Shown: piece after piece, positions 32,945 through 41,220 of the stretch
Numbering within the stretch: the first letter of the stretch is position 1
Layout: every line of letters starts with the position of its first letter
From: CANKJK01 sp040081715
GTDB lineage: Bacteria; Acidobacteriota; Vicinamibacteria; Vicinamibacterales; UBA2999
Assembly: GCA_040081715.1 (NCBI GenBank)
Contig: JBEBFY010000013.1
Span: 36,962-100,961, forward strand
Direction of reading: 5' to 3'
Length of the DNA: 64,000 nt
Made by a program: the position numbers and the translations under genes
The notes under the pieces: generated by a model
Databases searched by the model: none
Seen by the model: only the letters and a program-made list of their open reading frames with translations
What the model was told of the DNA's origin: nothing

Positions 32945-34162
32945 ATGGGGGGCATGCCCGCCAGTGAAGTCATCGAAGCCCACGGCCATCTGATCGATTC
33001 CGGCCACCTCAGCGGCATCTTCGACAAGGTCATCGAGCAGAACGCGGCCTACGAGGTGATCCGTTTCGACATCGGCCGGACCAACGACGATGTCTCCCGC
33101 ATCGAGATGCGACTGACGGCCGACACGCCCGAGGCGCTCGCGGCCCTGCTCAAACAGCTCACGCCGCTCGGCTGCCACCTGCTCCTGGAACGGGACGCCG
33201 TGCTGGCGCCCGCCGAGAAGGACACCTGCGTGCGCGACGATTTCTACTCCACGACCAACCACCGCACCCAGGTGCGTGTCGGGGGCCAGTGGGTCGAGGT
33301 GCAGCACCAGCGCATGGACGCCGTCATCGTGGTCGCGGACGGACACGCGGCCTGCCGCAAGCTGCGCGATGTCCGGGCGGGCGAACTGGTGGTCTGTGGC
33401 CACGAGGGCCTCCGCGTCCTGCCCGAGTTCCGGGAACGCGACCGCATGGGCTTTGCGTTCATGAGTAATGACGTGTCGTCGGAACGGCGGGTCGAAGCCA
33501 CCGTTGTCCGCGTGGCGGCCATGATGGCGGACGTGAAGAAGAACGGCGGCCGCATCGCCGTCGTGGCCGGACCGGTGGTCGTGCACACCGGCGGAGTGGA
33601 GCACTTCAGCGCGCTCATCCGCAAGGGCTATGTGGACGTGGTCCTGGCCGGCAACGCTCTGGCCGTGCACGACATCGAGTACGCCCTGAAGGGCACCTCA
33701 CTCGGCATTGACCTGGTGGCGGGTATTCCCGTGGATCAGGGCCACCGGAACCATATGGCCGCCATCAACACGGTCAACCGTGCCGGCGGCATCCGGGAGG
33801 CCGTGCAGCAGGGCGTACTCACCTCGGGGGTCATGTACGAGTGCGTCACGCACGGCGTGGAGTTCGTGCTGGCAGGCAGCATCCGCGACGACGGCCCGCT
33901 GCCCGACACGCTCATGGACCTCCTCGAGGCGCAGAACCAGTACGCCGCCGCCCTCGAGGGTGTCCAGATGGTGCTGATGCTCTCCTCCATGCTGCACAGC
34001 ATCGGCGTGGGCAACATGCTCCCGTCCTGGGTGCGGGTGGTCTGCGTGGACATCAACCCGGCTGTTGTCACGAAGCTGAGCGACCGGGGATCGATGCAAA
34101 CAGTGGGCGTCGTGACCGATGTCGGCATGTTTCTTCAGCATCTGGCGCGAAAGCTGGAATGA
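32945..34162 (+). CDS. LOR/SDH-domain (TIGR00300) family protein, candidate ornithine cyclodeaminase
   Basis: 405 residues (a second ATG at 32954 is equally possible). The sequence fits the TIGR00300/LOR-SDH group across its length: GHLIDSGHLSGIFDKVIE at the start, NDDVSRIEMRL, then the Rossmann-like half with VVAGPVVVHTGGVEHFSALIRKGYVDVVLAGNALAVHDIEYA and LHSIGVGNMLPS. An archaeal member is reported as an ornithine cyclodeaminase, and the domain forms the C-terminal part of the cyanobacterial arginine-catabolic enzyme AgrE/ArgZ. Here it lacks the arginine-dihydrolase half. A role in ornithine-to-proline conversion is inferred only. Confidence 0.75.
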   Translation: MGGMPASEVIEAHGHLIDSGHLSGIFDKVIEQNAAYEVIRFDIGRTNDDVSRIEMRLTADTPEALAALLKQLTPLGCHLLLERDAVLAPAEKDTCVRDDFYSTTNHRTQVRVGGQWVEVQHQRMDAVIVVADGHAACRKLRDVRAGELVVCGHEGLRVLPEFRERDRMGFAFMSNDVSSERRVEATVVRVAAMMADVKKNGGRIAVVAGPVVVHTGGVEHFSALIRKGYVDVVLAGNALAVHDIEYALKGTSLGIDLVAGIPVDQGHRNHMAAINTVNRAGGIREAVQQGVLTSGVMYECVTHGVEFVLAGSIRDDGPLPDTLMDLLEAQNQYAAALEGVQMVLMLSSMLHSIGVGNMLPSWVRVVCVDINPAVVTKLSDRGSMQTVGVVTDVGMFLQHLARKLE

Positions 34163-34181
34163 GGCCTGTTATTCTTTCGGC

Positions 34182-35069
34182 ATGGGTAAACGGATCGTTC
34201 TCTTCCTGCTGACCAACCTCGCCGTTGTCCTGACCCTGTCGGTCGTCGTGAGCTTGCTGGGGCTGGACAGGTACGTCACCGACTCCGGCCTGAATCTTGG
34301 TTCGCTGGCGATGTTCTGTCTCGTCTGGGGCATGGGCGGCGCCTTCATCTCTCTGCAGATGTCGCGTTTCATCGCCAAGCGGTCCACGGGCATGCGCCTG
34401 GTGGATGGCCAGAGCGGGAACGCGGACGCTGATTGGCTCTACCGCACGGTGGAGGGCCTCACGCGCAAGGCCGGGCTACCCATGCCCGAGGTCGGCATCT
34501 ACGAGTCCGGCGAGGTGAACGCCTTCGCCACGGGTCCAAGCCGGAGCAAGAGCCTGGTTGCGGTCTCGACCGGCCTGCTGCGCTCGATGGAGCGGCGCGA
34601 GGTAGAAGGCGTGCTCGCCCACGAAGTGGCACACATCGCCAACGGCGACATGGTCACCATGACGCTGCTCCAGGGCGTGATCAACGCCTTCGTGATGTTC
34701 CTCGCACGCGTTGTCGCCTTTGCCATCGCCAATAGCGGCTCGCGCGACGGCGAGCGCCGTGGCAATAACGGCGGGTCGTTCCTCGTGATGATGGTGCTGC
34801 AGATTGTCTTCGGCGTCCTCGGCTCGATGGTCACGGCGTGGTTCTCGAGGCAGCGCGAGTTCCGCGCGGACTCCGGTGGCGCCACGCTGGCCGGACGCGA
34901 CAACATGATCGCCGCGCTGCGCCGCCTGATGACCACGCACGAACTGGTCGACACGCAACAGGCGGCACTCGCCACGCTCAAGATCAGCGGCGCCCGCGGG
35001 TGGATGATGTTCCTCTCGACGCATCCACCCCTGGAACAGCGGATTGCCGCGCTCGAAGCCGGCCGCTAG
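34182..35069 (+). CDS. htpX: HtpX-like M48 membrane zinc protease
   Basis: 295 residues from the ATG at 34182. Two N-terminal helices (about 5-27 and 38-60) precede the peptidase domain, whose zinc motif HEVAH is at 147-151 in GVLAHEVAHIANGD. A further hydrophobic pair surrounds SGSRDGERR, and the third zinc ligand is the Glu in SRQREFRADSGGA. The family degrades misfolded membrane proteins alongside FtsH. The gene starts 19 bases after the LOR/SDH gene and ends 15 bases before the sulfurtransferase. Confidence 0.9.
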   Translation: MGKRIVLFLLTNLAVVLTLSVVVSLLGLDRYVTDSGLNLGSLAMFCLVWGMGGAFISLQMSRFIAKRSTGMRLVDGQSGNADADWLYRTVEGLTRKAGLPMPEVGIYESGEVNAFATGPSRSKSLVAVSTGLLRSMERREVEGVLAHEVAHIANGDMVTMTLLQGVINAFVMFLARVVAFAIANSGSRDGERRGNNGGSFLVMMVLQIVFGVLGSMVTAWFSRQREFRADSGGATLAGRDNMIAALRRLMTTHELVDTQQAALATLKISGARGWMMFLSTHPPLEQRIAALEAGR

Positions 35070-35084
35070 CCCCCCGGAACCGTG

Positions 35085-35933
35085 ATGTTCCGCACCCTGA
35101 TCTCGACCGGCGATCTGGCCGCGCACCTGGACGACCCCGCGTGGGTCGTCGTGGATGTGCGCTACAGCCTGGCGGACACCAGCGCGGGGCTGGCCCAGTA
35201 TCGCGAAGGGCATATCGCCGGCGCGGTGTACGCGAGCCTCTCGCACGACCTCGCCTCCACACCCACGGGCGCCAACGGACGCCATCCCCTGCCCTCACCG
35301 GACGCCATGGCCGCGGCCTTCGGACGCCTGGGCATCGGCCCTGGCACGCAGGTGGTCTGCTACGACGCGGACAACATGTTTGCCGCGCGTCTGTGGTGGA
35401 TGCTCCGCTTTCTAGGCCACGACGCCGTGGCCGTGCTCGATGGCGGCTTTCCGAAGTGGGTGAAGGAAGGCCGGCCCGTGCGGTCCGGCGAGGATCACCG
35501 TGCATCAGCCACGTTCACCCCCGCCGTGCGTGAAGACATGCGCGTGCCGGTGGAGACCGTGGCTGCCGCGTCACGAAACGGCAGCCTGCGCCTGGTTGAC
35601 GCCCGTGCCCCCGAGCGTTTTGAGGGGCAGAACGAAACACTCGACAAGGCCGCCGGTCACATTCCCGGCGCAGCCAATTACTTCTTCAAGCAGAACTTCA
35701 CGGCCGAGGGCACCGTCCGCCCCGCCGACGAACTCCGCACCGCGCTCGCGGCTGCCACAGCGGGGAAGCCGATGTCAGAGGTCGTGATGTATTGCGGCTC
35801 CGGCGTGACAGCCTGCCAGAATCTGCTGGCCCTCGAGCACGCGGGACTTCCGGGTGCGCGCCTCTACGTGGGTTCGTGGTCGGAATGGTCGGCGGATCCG
35901 GCACGGCCGGTCGAGACCGGGCCAGCGACGTAA
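35085..35933 (+). CDS. Sulfurtransferase, two rhodanese domains (thiosulfate / 3-mercaptopyruvate)
   Basis: 282 residues with an inactive N-terminal rhodanese domain (WVVVDVRYSL ... VVCYDADNMFAARLWWML) and an active C-terminal one with the loop YCGSGVTAC, whose first Cys carries the persulfide. The CGSGVTA loop is the form common in SseA/3-mercaptopyruvate sulfurtransferases, while CRKGVTA marks thiosulfate enzymes, so mercaptopyruvate is favoured (inference). A GTG one codon earlier is an alternative start. It ends about 100 bases before the convergent HicA-like gene. Confidence 0.88.
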   Translation: MFRTLISTGDLAAHLDDPAWVVVDVRYSLADTSAGLAQYREGHIAGAVYASLSHDLASTPTGANGRHPLPSPDAMAAAFGRLGIGPGTQVVCYDADNMFAARLWWMLRFLGHDAVAVLDGGFPKWVKEGRPVRSGEDHRASATFTPAVREDMRVPVETVAAASRNGSLRLVDARAPERFEGQNETLDKAAGHIPGAANYFFKQNFTAEGTVRPADELRTALAAATAGKPMSEVVMYCGSGVTACQNLLALEHAGLPGARLYVGSWSEWSADPARPVETGPAT

Positions 35934-36030
35934 GCGCGGCGGGCCGCTGTGCACGCGCTCAATAGGACTTGCGCCCTTCGTGGCTGGGCGTATGGGCGCC
36001 GACGGGATGCCCTCGGCAGGTTCGATTGGT

Positions 36031-36255
36031 CTACTTGCCGAGGTGCGCGATGACGCACTCAAGGATGCCAAGATGTCGGGCCATCTTACGGACTTGGCCA
36101 CCCTGAATCTGGTCCTTCTTGGCAAGACTTGGGTAGGTCTTCCCGTTGAACTTCACAACGTAGTAGTGATCCGTCGCGTTCCAGACGTGGCCCGGGGCGC
36201 ATTGCTTCAGGATCTCAAGAAGGCGCTTAAGCGGGACGAGGCCGAACGATGACAC
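36031..36255 (-). CDS. HicA-like toxin candidate
   Basis: 74 residues from a GTG at 36255. The sequence follows the HicA pattern of a small dsRBD-fold mRNA interferase: an N-terminal KRLLEILKQ helix, a strand with a central His (NATDHYYVVKF), a GKTYPSLAKKD loop and a terminal GGQVRKMARHLGI helix. The catalytic His expected in HicA would be the one in ATDHYYV. It follows the HicB-like gene by 5 bases. G+C here is clearly lower than in neighbouring core genes (32 of 60 at 36061-36120). The match is by pattern only, so the call is provisional. Confidence 0.55.
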   Translation of the reverse strand: MSSFGLVPLKRLLEILKQCAPGHVWNATDHYYVVKFNGKTYPSLAKKDQIQGGQVRKMARHLGILECVIAHLGK

Positions 36256-36260
36256 AGGCC

Positions 36261-36776
36261 CTACGCGGCGTCGGCATACACAGCGTAGAGTTCATCGAGC
36301 GACTCCTGCTGGACGATCGTGTTGTCACTTGGAGTGACCGACTCCACAAGCTTCCGAGTCACCTTGACATAGCACGGCGTGCTGGCCTCACAGCGGGGAA
36401 TGCCGTCGGGTCCGACCACACGTCCAGCCCGAACGGCCTCGACAGCGGCGTCCCACTCGTGAAGCGTGTCGGGATCAGTCTCGTGAAAGAACGTCTCAAC
36501 GCGGGCCTTGAATTCGTCGAACCCCGACGTCTGCATCGCAAAATCAATGAAGATGCGCGCGAGCGTATTCCGCAGCTCGAGATGTGTGGCGTTGAGCGTC
36601 TGCGCACCGAGCGCGATGCCACCCGGGTGGACCCCATCGATCCACACCCCGTCTGCTTCAAGGGTCGCGAGCACGCGGCCTTTCACCTCAATGTCCGCGA
36701 GGAACCCTTTCCCAAGGATCGTGCCGTGGTGACTGAACAGTAGTGGCCACGCAGTCGACTGGTTGATCTGGTTCAT
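36261..36776 (-). CDS. HicB-like antitoxin candidate, extended
   Basis: 171 residues. The middle (about 22-80) resembles HicB: GFLADIEVKGRVLATLEADGVWIDGVHPGGIALGAQTLNATHLELRNTL has the strand-strand layout with PGGIALG.T...A..E, where HicB proteins have PGxxxxGxTxxEA. No helix-turn-helix or Arc/MetJ DNA-binding domain is obvious at the C-terminus (about 90-171), which is unlike any HicB I know. It precedes the HicA-like gene by 5 bases, the antitoxin-first order seen in some hicBA operons. It may have another role; it lies just downstream of the restriction-modification operon. Confidence 0.5.
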   Translation of the reverse strand: MNQINQSTAWPLLFSHHGTILGKGFLADIEVKGRVLATLEADGVWIDGVHPGGIALGAQTLNATHLELRNTLARIFIDFAMQTSGFDEFKARVETFFHETDPDTLHEWDAAVEAVRAGRVVGPDGIPRCEASTPCYVKVTRKLVESVTPSDNTIVQQESLDELYAVYADAA

Positions 36777-36925
36777 GGACTCTCAGGCTTAGCGAGTAAT
36801 CGGCGACTGTAGCGGCCGCATCAGAGTGGTGTCAAGGACTCCCTAGGTTCCTCGATTCTAGCAGGCCCCCTGCCACCCTCTCCGTCCTTCACTGTTCATG
36901 CTCGGCGTGGGCTCTGAGCGTCGAC

Positions 36926-39577
36926 TCATGGCGTTCCTATCATGCCCCGGAGTGCGGCCGGCGTCACGTCGAACACCTTCAGCACCTCGTCGCCGTAGTG
37001 GTTGATCATTTTCACGGCGATCTTGCCGCTCTCGGGCGGGGCGAACGGGCGGCTGATAGTGCTGTAGAGCGTCTGCCAGGCGGCTTCGTCGATGTCGGCC
37101 CGGAGCGCGCGCTTCAGCTTGTCGTAGGGCTCGTCCGCGCCAGTGAAGTAGGCGTGGCGGACGAAGAAGCTTTCGCCGTTGTAGTCCGTGTCGATGAACC
37201 AGCAGGCCACGTCGTCGGTGGACGCGCTGCGGATCTGGCCGGTGGTCGGGTCGTACACGTCGAGCCCGCGCAGCTCCACGGTGAGGTTGCCCTCAATCCC
37301 CTCGGTGGTGATGACGACATCCGGCTCGCCGAACACCATGAAGAGGTTGCCGGCGCCGGTCTTCTTGAGGAGCTCGTCGCCCATGGAGAGGTCCGGGTTC
37401 ATGCGCGTGGGGAGCACGGTGAGCGCACCGTAGCGCTTCACTTCCTCGGACACGTGCGGGTCGAACGCAAAGCCGCAGACGATGAGCAGGTCGTAGCCCA
37501 CGCCGAGCACGGCTTCCTTGGCGGCTTCCTTTACCTGCTGCGGCCCCACGGTGCCGTGTTCGGGGCCGATGGACACGGCCACGCGCTTTGTCTTCCCATC
37601 GGTGTCCACGTACTCCCCGGCCGCGTGAATCCAGGTGCCGGCGTGCGGGTCCAGCCGTTCGAAGGTGAGGCGCTCCTGCTTCTTCGTGTTCTGCACACCG
37701 GCCTTGAGCAGATTCGCCAGAATCATCGATTCGAACTTCACGGCTGTGTCGTGCTGCCCCTCCATTTCCGTGGCGGGCAGTTCCTCGTCCGCGGACAGCA
37801 CGCGATGTGGCGACAGGCTCTCCACGGTGAAAGGGCCAGTCACGCGAATACGCTTGGCGTCTTCGTAGGGCTTGTCGTAGAGGATTTCGGTGTCGGCGTG
37901 CTTCGCGATGGCGGCGTCGATCTGCTCGCGTGTCATGCCCTCCCGGATGTCCGGATTGTTGGCGATGGACTTGAGCGTCACATGCGGCACGCGCTTGTAG
38001 ACAAAGCCCTTCCGGATGTCGCCGTCCGTCTTGTAATCCGGCGGGATCTTTCCGGTGATCTCGGCTTCCTTCTTCACTCCCTCCTGCGTATCCGCGAGCA
38101 GGTAGAACGGGAACTTCGCGGCCATCAGGCGCGTGCGGGCGAGCGCAAGCGCCACGCGGCTGGTGTCGATAGTGATCCAGCGACGACCCCACTGCTCGGA
38201 CACATACGCGATGGTTCCTGAGCCACAGGTCGGGTCAAGGACGAGGTCGCCGGGATCTGTAGTCATCAAGAGAGCCCTCTCAACGACCTTCGAACTTGTC
38301 TGCACGACATACAAGAGGCCAGACCCTAATTGGACGGACTCCCAACGATCATTCACTGGAACAACAGGGAAATCATCAACGAGCCGAACATAGCGCAGCG
38401 ACCTACCAGCTGGGCACAGTCGGTTGGCGGCAGCAAGTTTGGTCAGCCCATCCCGATTCGTCTTGAATGTGCCGGTCCCTGGCGCGTATGGCACACCGCC
38501 GAAAGTGAACTCTCGGAGATCTCCCTCGCCAATCGGACGCGCGCTCGTCAACGCTGTCAGCTGGGCTCGCCGCCCGTGCACCACTCCGCTCTCGACTTCG
38601 GTCTGACCAATGCGCTGCAATGAGCCATTTGGCCGAACTGCCATGTCGTATCGTTCGAGAGAAAGAGAGCCGACCTCACGATCCAGGTAGAGCTGCCGAT
38701 ACTTCACGGAACCAAGCTCTCTGGCATAGAACAGCAGATAGTCCACCGTCTGGGGAACCAGGGCCTGATCGGATCCTCCAGTTTTCTGAACCACGATCGT
38801 AGCCACGTGGTTCTCGCTCCCGAACACTTCATCCAGCACGCTGCGCACCAGATGCACGTTCTCGTCGCCAATCTGCACGAAGATGCTGCCGCTCTCGGTG
38901 AGCAGCTCCCGTGAGGCGACAAGGCGGTCGCGCAGGTAGGCCAGGTAGGAGTGGATGCCGAGCTTCCACGTGTCGCGGAACGCGCGGATCTGCTCGGGCT
39001 GGCGGGTGGCGTCCTCCACCTTGCCGTCCTTCACGTCGCGTTTGCGCGTGGAGACCTGCCAGTTGGACCCGAACTTGATGCCGTAGGGCGGGTCGAAGTA
39101 GATGGTCTGCACCTTCCCCTTCAGACCCTCCTTCTCCGCCAGGCTCGACATCACGAGGAGGGAATCGCCGAGGATCATCCGGTTCGACCAGTGCTGGTCG
39201 TGGTGGTAGAAGTCCACCTTCTTGTCGAAGTCGGCAATGCCGTTGAAGTCGTTGAAGAGCGTCAGCTCCGGCTCGGCCTCCCCGGCCTTGGCGGTGTCGC
39301 GGAGGTTTTCCACCAGCGCCTGCGGGTGGATCTTTTCCTGGATGTAGATGGGCACGAGCGGCACGGCGAGCGGCTCGCGGTCCTGCTCGTCCTTGCCCTT
39401 CCACACCAGTTGCGGATCGAGCGAGGGGTCGCGCGGGTAGAGGATGCTCTTCGGGGCCTTTTCGTCCTCGGCCACGAAGTCGCGCAGCTCCTCGGTGGGG
39501 ATGTTGACCCGTGCGTCCTTGTGCTTGATTGCGTCAACCGGCGTGGGGCCGGTCTTCTTCGGGGTGCGTTTGGCCAT
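36926..39577 (-). CDS. Type III-like restriction-modification DNA methyltransferase (Mod)
   Basis: 883 residues. The motif order is that of a beta-class N6-adenine methyltransferase: the catalytic IV motif DPPY at 162-165 comes before the SAM-binding motif I DPTCGSGT at 448-455. The region between them (about 260-440) should be the target-recognition domain, and it is the lowest-G+C part of the gene (62 of 120 bases at 38281-38400, against about 69% in the flanks). The last 400 residues contain extra domains for partner or DNA contact. It is the last gene of the operon res, tcmP, DUF5131, mod; its ATG is 3 bases after DUF5131. The methylated sequence cannot be predicted. Confidence 0.9.
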   Translation of the reverse strand: MAKRTPKKTGPTPVDAIKHKDARVNIPTEELRDFVAEDEKAPKSILYPRDPSLDPQLVWKGKDEQDREPLAVPLVPIYIQEKIHPQALVENLRDTAKAGEAEPELTLFNDFNGIADFDKKVDFYHHDQHWSNRMILGDSLLVMSSLAEKEGLKGKVQTIYFDPPYGIKFGSNWQVSTRKRDVKDGKVEDATRQPEQIRAFRDTWKLGIHSYLAYLRDRLVASRELLTESGSIFVQIGDENVHLVRSVLDEVFGSENHVATIVVQKTGGSDQALVPQTVDYLLFYARELGSVKYRQLYLDREVGSLSLERYDMAVRPNGSLQRIGQTEVESGVVHGRRAQLTALTSARPIGEGDLREFTFGGVPYAPGTGTFKTNRDGLTKLAAANRLCPAGRSLRYVRLVDDFPVVPVNDRWESVQLGSGLLYVVQTSSKVVERALLMTTDPGDLVLDPTCGSGTIAYVSEQWGRRWITIDTSRVALALARTRLMAAKFPFYLLADTQEGVKKEAEITGKIPPDYKTDGDIRKGFVYKRVPHVTLKSIANNPDIREGMTREQIDAAIAKHADTEILYDKPYEDAKRIRVTGPFTVESLSPHRVLSADEELPATEMEGQHDTAVKFESMILANLLKAGVQNTKKQERLTFERLDPHAGTWIHAAGEYVDTDGKTKRVAVSIGPEHGTVGPQQVKEAAKEAVLGVGYDLLIVCGFAFDPHVSEEVKRYGALTVLPTRMNPDLSMGDELLKKTGAGNLFMVFGEPDVVITTEGIEGNLTVELRGLDVYDPTTGQIRSASTDDVACWFIDTDYNGESFFVRHAYFTGADEPYDKLKRALRADIDEAAWQTLYSTISRPFAPPESGKIAVKMINHYGDEVLKVFDVTPAALRGMIGTP

Positions 39578-39580
39578 GGT

Positions 39581-40333
39581 CTATGCGTGATGCTCGACGA
39601 CAGGAAGATAGCGACGCGTGGGCCGGTCCACGGGCATCTCATCCCAAGTGCGCCCGTCCAACTCGCGCCCGGTCCGTTTCTTGAACACGCCGCCCCACTG
39701 CTTGAAAAAGAAGGCCACGCTAGCCCTCCGGCACTGGTCGCGGATGTCGGCCACCCACTCCGGCTGCATGGGACGAGCCTTCGGTCCCGACTCGCCGCCA
39801 ACAATCGCCCAGTCGATGCCGCGCAGGTCAAGAGCAGGAAGCGGTCCGAGCAGCGGTTCCAGGGACAGGAACTTCACGGCGGCGGGCGTCGCCCGGAGAT
39901 CATCGATACGGTGGACGAACCGGTGATTCTCCACGCTGACGCCCATCCAGACGTTCGGCGGCCACGGGAGCGTGGAACTGAGCGTGCGCAGGCGCTCCGA
40001 CCGCTTCGTGAGGACCTGGAACTCGTGCCAGTGGGCAGCCCTCATCACGCCGAATGCGGATGCGATGAACGACTCGGGCACGTCCGCATGAAACAGATCG
40101 CTCATCGAGTTCACGAAGATGCGGCGCGGCCGCTTCCAGGTCAGCGGCAGGTTCAGCATCTTGGGCTGAAGCGTCAACTCGAAGCCGTTCACGTAGTTCG
40201 CCTGGCCCATTGCCTTCAGGCGCTTCGCCATGCGCTCGGCATAGCAGTGCGCGCAGCCGGGGCTGACCTTGTCGCACCCGGTAACCGGATTCCAAGTTGC
40301 CTCGGTCCATTCGATCGGCGAGTTGGTGGCCAT
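39581..40333 (-). CDS. DUF5131 / phage Gp37/Gp68-like protein, three-Cys motif
   Basis: 250 residues opening with IEWTEATWNPVTGCDKVSPGCAHCYAERMAKRL. Cys20, Cys27 and Cys30 form a C-x6-C-x2-C motif of radical-SAM-like spacing with the CYAE ending that resembles spore-photoproduct-lyase-type proteins. FVNSMSDLFH, FQVLTKRSERL, VSVENHRFVHRIDDLR and FLSLEPLLGPL, with WAIVGGESGP, follow as conserved family blocks. Proteins of this Pfam group (PF07505) occur in phages and defence loci; no activity is established. Its ATG shares one base with the tcmP stop and it ends 3 bases before mod, so these four genes make one transcript. Confidence 0.8.
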   Translation of the reverse strand: MATNSPIEWTEATWNPVTGCDKVSPGCAHCYAERMAKRLKAMGQANYVNGFELTLQPKMLNLPLTWKRPRRIFVNSMSDLFHADVPESFIASAFGVMRAAHWHEFQVLTKRSERLRTLSSTLPWPPNVWMGVSVENHRFVHRIDDLRATPAAVKFLSLEPLLGPLPALDLRGIDWAIVGGESGPKARPMQPEWVADIRDQCRRASVAFFFKQWGGVFKKRTGRELDGRTWDEMPVDRPTRRYLPVVEHHA

Positions 40334-41175
40334 CAGGCAGCTCCTCGGTTCCGGTACTTGTCGAAGATGTGGGTCACGATCTTGTTGGCTACGGGCTTCT
40401 GGGCTGCAAAGAAGAGATAGTAAACAATCGCGCCTCGTCGATTCCGCATCGGTATCGGCTGCGGTACGTAAGCAAATCCAGCCACATTCCGCAGGCGCTT
40501 CCTGAAGGCCTCAGCTATCGCATCATTGCCTTCCTTCTTCGTCACATCGCCGAGGAGGTCCTGGTCCGTGCGATAGGCTGACTGCCGCCAAGACGAATCG
40601 CCCCACACAAGATCCATCCGCGCTGCCTGGACAGGATCCACACGCGCCGGCTCTTTCCAGAGCACGTTTCGGTTGGCATCAGAAATCATGAAGTTGAAGA
40701 ACACTTCGATGGACTTCATCTGACCGGCCTGTCTCAGGACCTCCCAGCGCACATTGAGTCCGTACGGATCGAGCAGGCACAGACCACGCCGGTATTGGTC
40801 ATAGCGACATCGTGGAAACACGTGTCTCAACAAGACCTCGTTCCCGTCCCCCTCGTACACGGTCACCCTGGGGTCTCCACTTGAGAGATCGCGAAGACGC
40901 GCCGCTCGTCCGCCGTCCAGGTCGACAAGGTGCAACTCGGAGAACGGTGGCTCCACCTGTGCTGCGATGAGCGGGCTGCCAGCCACTTCCAGGCCAGTCT
41001 CCTTGGATAGGTGGGTGCCGGCCCCAGCGAAGGCATCAATGTAGAGGTGCTGAATGCGATTTTGCTTGGACAGGATCTTCGAGTACTCGGTGGCGTAGTC
41101 CCGGATGATGTCCAGCTTCACCTCGGACCAGTAGCCGATCTCGTCCAGGCGCACAGAGTCAGGGGGCTCAGCCAT
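40333..41175 (-). CDS. tcmP: Three-Cys-motif partner protein TcmP
   Basis: 280 residues. The family (TIGR04474) is defined by its occurrence beside a three-Cys-motif protein such as the DUF5131 gene here. YIDAFAGAGTH at about 45-55 looks like motif I of a class I SAM methyltransferase (FxGxG), ELHLVDLDGGRA resembles motif II, and CLLDPYGLNVRWEVL looks like the DPPY motif of DNA methyltransferases, so a methyltransferase-like fold is probable (inference). G+C is low (28 of 60 at 40681-40740). It begins 45 bases after res and overlaps DUF5131 by 1 base. Confidence 0.82.
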   Translation of the reverse strand: MAEPPDSVRLDEIGYWSEVKLDIIRDYATEYSKILSKQNRIQHLYIDAFAGAGTHLSKETGLEVAGSPLIAAQVEPPFSELHLVDLDGGRAARLRDLSSGDPRVTVYEGDGNEVLLRHVFPRCRYDQYRRGLCLLDPYGLNVRWEVLRQAGQMKSIEVFFNFMISDANRNVLWKEPARVDPVQAARMDLVWGDSSWRQSAYRTDQDLLGDVTKKEGNDAIAEAFRKRLRNVAGFAYVPQPIPMRNRRGAIVYYLFFAAQKPVANKIVTHIFDKYRNRGAA

Positions 41176-41220
41176 GGTCCACCAGCCCTTGCAACCCAGG
41201 TACCGAGTAGCTGCGACGCC

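Noticed and set aside
36000..36045. A GGTTCGATT stretch resembling a tRNA T-loop
   Set aside because: No acceptor, D or anticodon stems can be drawn around it, and it borders the HicA-like gene.
36777..36925. Short hairpin GCAGG-ccc-CCTGC near 36864 as a terminator of a minus-strand gene
   Set aside because: The stem is 5 bases and lacks a T-tract on either strand; it could be chance in GC-rich DNA.
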